This document shows, one piece after another, positions 7,213 through 11,565 of a stretch of 11,565 bases of DNA. Both the position numbers and the translations under genes were made by a program. Within the stretch, counting starts at the first letter, position 1. The number at the start of each line of letters is the position of its first letter. This DNA comes from Methanobacteriota archaeon (GTDB taxonomy: Archaea > Thermoplasmatota > Poseidoniia > Poseidoniales > Thalassarchaeaceae). The notes beneath the pieces were generated by a model, which worked only from the letters and a program-made list of their open reading frames with translations, made no database searches and was not told where the DNA came from. Location: contig PBHZ01000019.1 of NCBI GenBank assembly GCA_002719615.1, positions 82,908 through 94,472 of the forward strand, given 5' to 3'.

Positions 7213-9213
7213 ATGATATTCTCAGAAGACATTAATATCGGGATACCTGAAAAATTACCTGAACCTAAGGAGTATGATTCAGATATTGATCATGCACCAA
7301 TTAGACCTATGACATTATCTATAAAAGAACAAAGACTAGCTATCGAAAATGCGTTGAGATATTTCCCTAAAAAATGGCACGTAGAGCTTGCCAGGGAATT
7401 TTATGAAGAGTTGAAAAAATATGGCCATATATACATGTATAGATTCAGGCCCGACTATGAAATGTACGCTCGTCCTATTGATGAATATCCAACTAATTCA
7501 ATTTCGGCAGCAGCTATTATGCATATGATACATAACAATCTAGACCCAGAAGTAGCACAGTATCCTCATGAATTAGTGACTTATGGGGGGAATGGTACAG
7601 TATTTCAGAACTGGATTCAATATAGATTAACTATGTTTTATTTATCAAAAATGACTGACGAACAAACACTTGTAATGTATTCTGGACATCCAATGGGACT
7701 ATTTCCTTCTGATAAAAACTCTCCAAGAGTAGTCGTAACGAATGGAATGGTGATACCGAATTACTCAAGTCAACTTGACTATGAGAAAATGAATGCTATG
7801 GGAGTTTCTCAATTCGGGCAAATGACTGCAGGATCATATATGTACATTGGACCACAAGGAATTGTTCATGGAACAGCTATAACGATAATGAATGCCGCTA
7901 GAAAATACCTTAATATAAACGAAGAAAAAGACCTTGGTGGAATACTTTTTGTTACTTCTGGTCTTGGTGGAATGTCAGGCGCGCAGGCAAAGGCTGCCGT
8001 AATTACAGGTGCGATATGTGTTATTGCTGAATGTAATCCTTTCGCAGCAAAAAAAAGGCATCAACAAGAATGGTTAAGTGAAATTTATTATAATTTAGAT
8101 GAATTGTCTGAACGAATATCGTACGCAAAACAAAAAAAAGAAGCTGTTTCATTAGGATATGTGGGAAATATTGTTGATTTGTTAGAGTACTTTATTTCTA
8201 AAGGAATTACTCCAGATTTAGGCAGTGATCAAACGAGTTTACATAATCCTTGGTTGGGAGGTTATATGCCAGTTGGGATGACATATGAAGAAGGGTTAGA
8301 ATTATTATCTAATGATTCTCAAAAATTCAAAGTTGAAGTTCAAAAATCCCTTAAAAGACATGCAGAAGCGGTGAATATACTTAGTAAAAATGGTATGTTT
8401 TTTTGGGATTATGGTAATGCCTTCTTACTCGAAACTAGTCGTGCAGGAGCCAAAGTTATTGAGAATGATACATTTCTTTTTCCCTCTTATGTAGAAGATA
8501 TTATGGGACCGATGTGCTTTGATTATGGTTTTGGACCTTTTAGATGGGTATGCTTATCTGGAAAAAAATCAGATTTGGTTACCACAGATAGGATAGCGTT
8601 GGAAGTACTCGAAAAACTCTCTAAAAGTTGTCCTGAAGAAATAAAACTACAATATATGGATAATATAAAATGGATTTCAGAAGCGGAAAAACATAATTTA
8701 GTAGTTGGAAGTAAAGCTAGAATTTTATATGCAGATGAAATTGGAAGATTGCAAATTGCTTTAGAATTTAATAAGGCTATAAAAGATGGTAAAATTTCTG
8801 GCCCAATTGTTCTAGGTCGAGATCATCATGATGTAAGTGGCACTGATAGTCCGTATAGAGAAACTGCCAATATAAAAGATGGTTCGATGTTTACTGCAGA
8901 TATGGCTGTACAGAATTTTGTCGGAGATTCATTTAGAGGTGCTACATGGGTAAGCCTCCATAACGGCGGCGGAGTTGGTTGGGGGGAAGTAATAAATGGA
9001 GGTTTTGGATTGGTTATTGATGGTTCAGAAAGGTCTAGCGAAAACATTGAATCCATGATTTCGTGGGACGTCAATAATGGCATTGCACGTAGATCCTGGG
9101 CCAGAAATAAAGGTGCAAAATTTGCAATAAAAAAGGCCATGGAGCGAAATAGCAAATTAGAAATAACTATATCAAATTTAGTTGAAGAAAATTTACTTGA
9201 TTTTATAGTATGA
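7213..9213 (+). CDS. hutU: Urocanate hydratase, long form
   Basis: Second step of histidine degradation: adds water to urocanate to give 4-imidazolone-5-propionate, using tightly bound NAD+ as an electrophile. The 666 residues carry 'GHIYMYRFRPDYEM' (71-84), 'YGGNG' (124-128), 'YSGHPMGLFPS' (156-166), the NAD-binding stretch 'FVTSGLGGMSGAQAKAA' (246-262), 'GPFRWVCLSG' (441-450), 'GRDHHDVSGTDSPYRET' (535-551) and 'LHNGGGVGWGEVINGGFG' (582-599). Cys435, before 'GFGPFRW', may correspond to the active-site Cys410 of Pseudomonas urocanase, although the local register is uncertain. Typical bacterial HutU has about 555 residues; this length and N-terminus resemble the long urocanases of animals and some bacteria. 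The ATG lies one base after the upstream stop, with AGGGTGG (7202-7208) as ribosome site. Gap of 42 bp to hutH. Confidence 0.95.
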   Translation: MIFSEDINIGIPEKLPEPKEYDSDIDHAPIRPMTLSIKEQRLAIENALRYFPKKWHVELAREFYEELKKYGHIYMYRFRPDYEMYARPIDEYPTNSISAAAIMHMIHNNLDPEVAQYPHELVTYGGNGTVFQNWIQYRLTMFYLSKMTDEQTLVMYSGHPMGLFPSDKNSPRVVVTNGMVIPNYSSQLDYEKMNAMGVSQFGQMTAGSYMYIGPQGIVHGTAITIMNAARKYLNINEEKDLGGILFVTSGLGGMSGAQAKAAVITGAICVIAECNPFAAKKRHQQEWLSEIYYNLDELSERISYAKQKKEAVSLGYVGNIVDLLEYFISKGITPDLGSDQTSLHNPWLGGYMPVGMTYEEGLELLSNDSQKFKVEVQKSLKRHAEAVNILSKNGMFFWDYGNAFLLETSRAGAKVIENDTFLFPSYVEDIMGPMCFDYGFGPFRWVCLSGKKSDLVTTDRIALEVLEKLSKSCPEEIKLQYMDNIKWISEAEKHNLVVGSKARILYADEIGRLQIALEFNKAIKDGKISGPIVLGRDHHDVSGTDSPYRETANIKDGSMFTADMAVQNFVGDSFRGATWVSLHNGGGVGWGEVINGGFGLVIDGSERSSENIESMISWDVNNGIARRSWARNKGAKFAIKKAMERNSKLEITISNLVEENLLDFIV

Positions 9214-9255
9214 ATTTCGATGAGTATATTTGTATGATACTTCGGGAGTAATAAT

Positions 9256-10779
9256 ATGAGTAACCTGGAAATAGATGGGAATTCACTAAAAATAGAAGAT
9301 ATCATCAATATTGTTGATAATTCAGCCCATGTTATTTTATCTGATAGAGCAAAAAATAAGATGCTCGAATCCAGAAAAATAATTGAGAGAATAATTGAAA
9401 ATAAAGATGTAGTTTATGGTGTAAATACAGGGTTTGGATCATTATCCTCAGTATCTATCGATAATAATAGCCTAGAAGATTTACAGGCTAATCTTATTCG
9501 TAGTCATGCTTGTGGGGTAGGAGATAAAATGATGCCTGAACACGTACTAATGATGATGTTAATCCGAGCGAATTCAATCGCAAAGGGATATTCAGGTACA
9601 AGAATAATAGTTGTAGAACTATTATTGTCAATGATTAATTGTAAAATTGCGCCAGTAATACCAAGAATAGGGTCATTGGGAGCATCAGGTGATTTAGCTC
9701 CTTTGTCTCATTTAGCACTCGCTATGATGGGAGAAGGTAAATGTAATACTTTAGTCAATGGGAAATGGATTGAGAAAGATGTAAAAGAAATTTTAAAAGA
9801 ACATAATCTGAATCCAATAAAATTTCAGGCTAAAGAAGGCCTTTCTTTGATAAATGGAACTAGTCAAATGTGCACTTATTTGTCTCTTTCCATATTTAAT
9901 ATGGAACATCTTATTTTTGCTGCTGACGCTGCAACTGCTTGTTCTTTAGAAGCAATTAAAGGTTCACATGCACCATTTAATTCCAAAATACATAATGCAA
10001 GGCCACACCAAGGACAGCAAATTTCCGCAACTAGGATTTTGGAGTTAATGGTAAACTCTGACATTAATAAATCACATATCAATTGTGATAGAGTACAAGA
10101 TGCTTACTCTTTTCGTTGTTCCCCCCAGGTTCATGGGCCAATAATTGAAATTATTAGGGAAGGAAGAAGGATGTTAGAAATAGAAATTAATAGCGCCACA
10201 GATAATCCTCTTGTCTTTGCTAATAATGATACTTGGGAAGTGATAAGTGGAGGTAATTTTCATGGTCAAAACCTTTCTATGATGAGTGATTATTTAGCAA
10301 TAGCATGCCATGAATTAGCATCGATATCTGAAAGGCGTGTAAATCAAGTTTTGGATCCAAAATGGAGTGGACAAAAAGCATTCCTAACAAACCAGGAAGG
10401 ATTAGAAAGTGGGCTAATGATAGTACAATATGTTTCAGCAGCCTTAATTTCAGAATTAAAGATATTATCTAATCCAGCATCAATAGGAAATATTCCTGTA
10501 AGTAATGGTAAAGAAGATCATGTTTCCATGGGAGCTACTGGCACTTACAGAACTTATATATCAACAAAATATCTATCTCAAGTACTATCTAATGAATTAA
10601 TATGTTCTAATGAAGCTCTAGGTAGGATACCAGAAAATTCTGGAAAAGGTGTAGAAATTATAAAAAAATGGTTAAGTAGTATTGTTAAGCCACTTAATGC
10701 AGATAGAACTATGACTAAAGAATGTGAAAATGTTTCGTCGGGATTATTATCTGGGATGTTATCTAACTTATTTAGGTGA
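9256..10779 (+). CDS. hutH: Histidine ammonia-lyase
   Basis: First step of histidine degradation: removes ammonia from L-histidine to give trans-urocanate. The catalytic MIO group forms from Ala-Ser-Gly, seen here at 143-145 within 'GSLGASGDLAPLSHLALAMM'. Other active-site landmarks are Tyr54 in 'YGVNTGFG', His84 in 'RSHACGVG' (His here marks HAL/TAL rather than PAL), Asn200 in 'INGTSQ', 'YSFRCSPQVHG' (284-294), 'NFHGQNLS' (334-341) and Glu420 in 'GKEDHVSMG'. At 507 residues it matches bacterial HutH. GGGAG at 9244-9248 supports the start. It is the last hut gene in the cluster: the order ftcD-fchA-hutU-hutH runs opposite to the pathway. alaX follows with its ribosome site overlapping this stop codon. 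Confidence 0.96.
   Translation: MSNLEIDGNSLKIEDIINIVDNSAHVILSDRAKNKMLESRKIIERIIENKDVVYGVNTGFGSLSSVSIDNNSLEDLQANLIRSHACGVGDKMMPEHVLMMMLIRANSIAKGYSGTRIIVVELLLSMINCKIAPVIPRIGSLGASGDLAPLSHLALAMMGEGKCNTLVNGKWIEKDVKEILKEHNLNPIKFQAKEGLSLINGTSQMCTYLSLSIFNMEHLIFAADAATACSLEAIKGSHAPFNSKIHNARPHQGQQISATRILELMVNSDINKSHINCDRVQDAYSFRCSPQVHGPIIEIIREGRRMLEIEINSATDNPLVFANNDTWEVISGGNFHGQNLSMMSDYLAIACHELASISERRVNQVLDPKWSGQKAFLTNQEGLESGLMIVQYVSAALISELKILSNPASIGNIPVSNGKEDHVSMGATGTYRTYISTKYLSQVLSNELICSNEALGRIPENSGKGVEIIKKWLSSIVKPLNADRTMTKECENVSSGLLSGMLSNLFR
10774..10779 (+). promoter_or_regulatory. Shine-Dalgarno AGGTGA of alaX, overlapping the hutH stop
   Basis: AGGTGA ends with the TGA stop of hutH and lies 4 bases before the ATG at 10784. 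It supports this start over an in-frame ATG 20 codons upstream inside hutH and suggests translational coupling. Confidence 0.7.
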
Positions 10780-10783
10780 AAGT

Positions 10784-11494
10784 ATGCAAGAAAAGTTACA
10801 TTTGAAATATCATCCAGGTACTAATCCTGAGCCTTTTACTACCGAAATTGTGGATATAAAAGATTGTTATTTGATGTTCAAAGAATCTTATTGTTTTCCT
10901 AGGGGCGGAGGTCAACCAGGTGACATTGGACTGATTAAATCAGATGACAATCAGTCACCATTACTTGAAACACTGCCTGGTGAATTTATTAAACATCCAG
11001 TTGAGTCTGTAGAGAAGTTTAAATTGGGTGATAAAGTCATTTGCGAAATAAATAAGGAATTTCGTAATAAGAATACCAAAATGCATACTACTCAACATAT
11101 AGTATCTGCGTTGGCTGATGATTTGTTCAACGCTGAAACTGTTGGAAATCAGATTAGTACACAACATACTAGAATTGATTTAAAATTTCCAGACAGAGAA
11201 AAATTCAATATAATAGATTTGGAAACATCATTCAATGATATCATAAAAACAAATGCTGTTGTTAATATTTATAATTGGGATAGAAGCACTATATTATCTC
11301 ATGACAAAATGAGACATACAAATTTTTTACATAGAATTCCAGAATCTATTACTGAACTAAGAGTAGTTGAAATCGAAGATATTGATTTATGTCCATGTGG
11401 AGGTACACATGTTAGTACGATAGGTAGTTTAGATAATTTAAAAATTACCAATGTAAAATCCAAAGGCGCTGGTAAGCTAAGAATTTCCTACTAA
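10784..11494 (+). CDS. alaX: AlaX-type alanyl-tRNA editing (trans-editing) protein
   Basis: Free-standing relative of the AlaRS editing domain that hydrolyses mischarged tRNA-Ala (Ser- or Gly-tRNA-Ala). The 236-residue product has an N-terminal barrel-type region with 'SYCFPRGGGQPGDIG' (35-49). Both zinc/active-site motifs are intact: HxxxH as His101-His105 ('HTTQH') and CxxxH as Cys205-His209 ('CGGTH'). The length and the N-terminal domain fit an AlaX-M type rather than the short AlaX-S. There is no AlaRS catalytic core. The start at 10784 is supported by AGGTGA, and only 4 bp separate it from hutH, so it is probably transcribed with the hut genes. A metabolic link to histidine breakdown is not evident, and co-location may be incidental. 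A T-run follows the stop. Confidence 0.92.
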   Translation: MQEKLHLKYHPGTNPEPFTTEIVDIKDCYLMFKESYCFPRGGGQPGDIGLIKSDDNQSPLLETLPGEFIKHPVESVEKFKLGDKVICEINKEFRNKNTKMHTTQHIVSALADDLFNAETVGNQISTQHTRIDLKFPDREKFNIIDLETSFNDIIKTNAVVNIYNWDRSTILSHDKMRHTNFLHRIPESITELRVVEIEDIDLCPCGGTHVSTIGSLDNLKITNVKSKGAGKLRISY

Positions 11495-11501
11495 TGATAT
11501 A

Positions 11502-11508
11502 TTTTTTT
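11502..11508 (+). terminator. Oligo-T terminator after alaX
   Basis: Seven consecutive T (11502-11508) in an AT-rich stretch begin 8 bases after the alaX stop. Archaeal RNA polymerase commonly ends transcription at such T-runs without a hairpin. It would end the hut-alaX transcript before the opposing tRNA gene. Confidence 0.55.
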
Positions 11509-11525
11509 AATAGGTACGTAACTAT

Positions 11526-11565
11526 TGGTGGGCTCGGCAGGAATTGAACCTGCGATCTCCACCAT
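11526..11565 (-). tRNA. tRNA 3' part with encoded CCA, anticodon outside window
   Basis: Read on the minus strand, the segment begins at position 37 of a tRNA. It shows the 3' anticodon stem GGTGG (11559-11563), variable loop AGATC, and a T arm with five perfect pairs, GCAGG/CCTGC, around TTCAATT (11537-11553). Then come the 3' acceptor strand CGAGCCC (11530-11536), discriminator A (11529) and an encoded CCA (11526-11528). The 5' acceptor strand should read GGGCTCG beyond the edge, and the 5' anticodon stem CCACC. The isotype cannot be read because positions 34-36 lie just outside. Confidence 0.88.

Noticed and set aside
8826..9308. Minus-strand open frame of 160 codons opposite hutU and hutH
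   Set aside because: It covers the most conserved urocanase motifs in antisense and runs into hutH; no motif and no convincing start signal.
10724..10783. Longer alaX start inside hutH
   Set aside because: The 20 extra residues are an out-of-frame reading of the hutH end, and AGGTGA precedes the inner ATG.
1..11565. CRISPR arrays, insertion sequences, integrases or defence genes
   Set aside because: No regularly spaced repeats, transposase or integrase motifs, or long direct repeats were seen; nearly all bases are in identified housekeeping or metabolic genes.

Overview
The window reads as ordinary, densely packed chromosome from an AT-rich archaeon. Archaeal markers are a proteasome-activating nucleotidase ending in a gate-opening HbYX tail, an aMBF1-type zinc-ribbon/HTH factor, a Tsr3 (DUF367) rRNA-modifying enzyme, a MetRS with archaeal-style motifs, a stand-alone AlaX editing protein, and TATA-like elements placed at archaeal promoter distances. 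Histidine degradation to the folate pool by FtcD, together with strong AT bias, would fit a heterotrophic Thermoplasmatota lineage such as the marine Poseidoniia (group II/III). That placement is inference and was not tested.

Layout. Positions 1-777 (minus) hold the N-terminal part of a CNNM/CBS membrane transporter cut by the window edge. A divergent 135-bp spacer separates it from metG (913-3111, plus), which has a fused C-terminal tRNA-binding domain. metG overlaps tail-to-tail with tsr3 (3100-3642, minus), whose start lies one base after the stop of the aMBF1 gene (3644-4204, minus). A 71-bp divergent spacer follows, with back-to-back TATA-like elements placed for near-leaderless transcripts of aMBF1 and PAN (4276-5508, plus).

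From 5546 to 10779 (plus) lies a histidine-utilisation cluster: ftcD, formimidoyl-THF cyclodeaminase, hutU and hutH. A tRNA-editing gene alaX (10784-11494) follows with its ribosome site overlapping the hutH stop. A T-run comes next, and then the 3' part of a tRNA on the minus strand, cut so that the anticodon lies just outside.

How the genes work together. HutH makes urocanate from histidine and HutU makes imidazolonepropionate. HutI, the next enzyme, is not in the window. FtcD then moves the formimino group of formiminoglutamate to tetrahydrofolate and the cyclodeaminase yields methenyl-THF. The other genes serve translation (MetRS, AlaX, Tsr3, tRNA), transcription or translation factor function (aMBF1) and protein turnover (PAN).

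No clearly new system was found. The points most worth checking are the apparent absence of HutI from an otherwise compact cluster, the long-form urocanase and insert-bearing FtcD that suggest a transferred catabolic module, an altered KMSKS loop in MetRS, and a weak tRNA-like patch upstream of metG.
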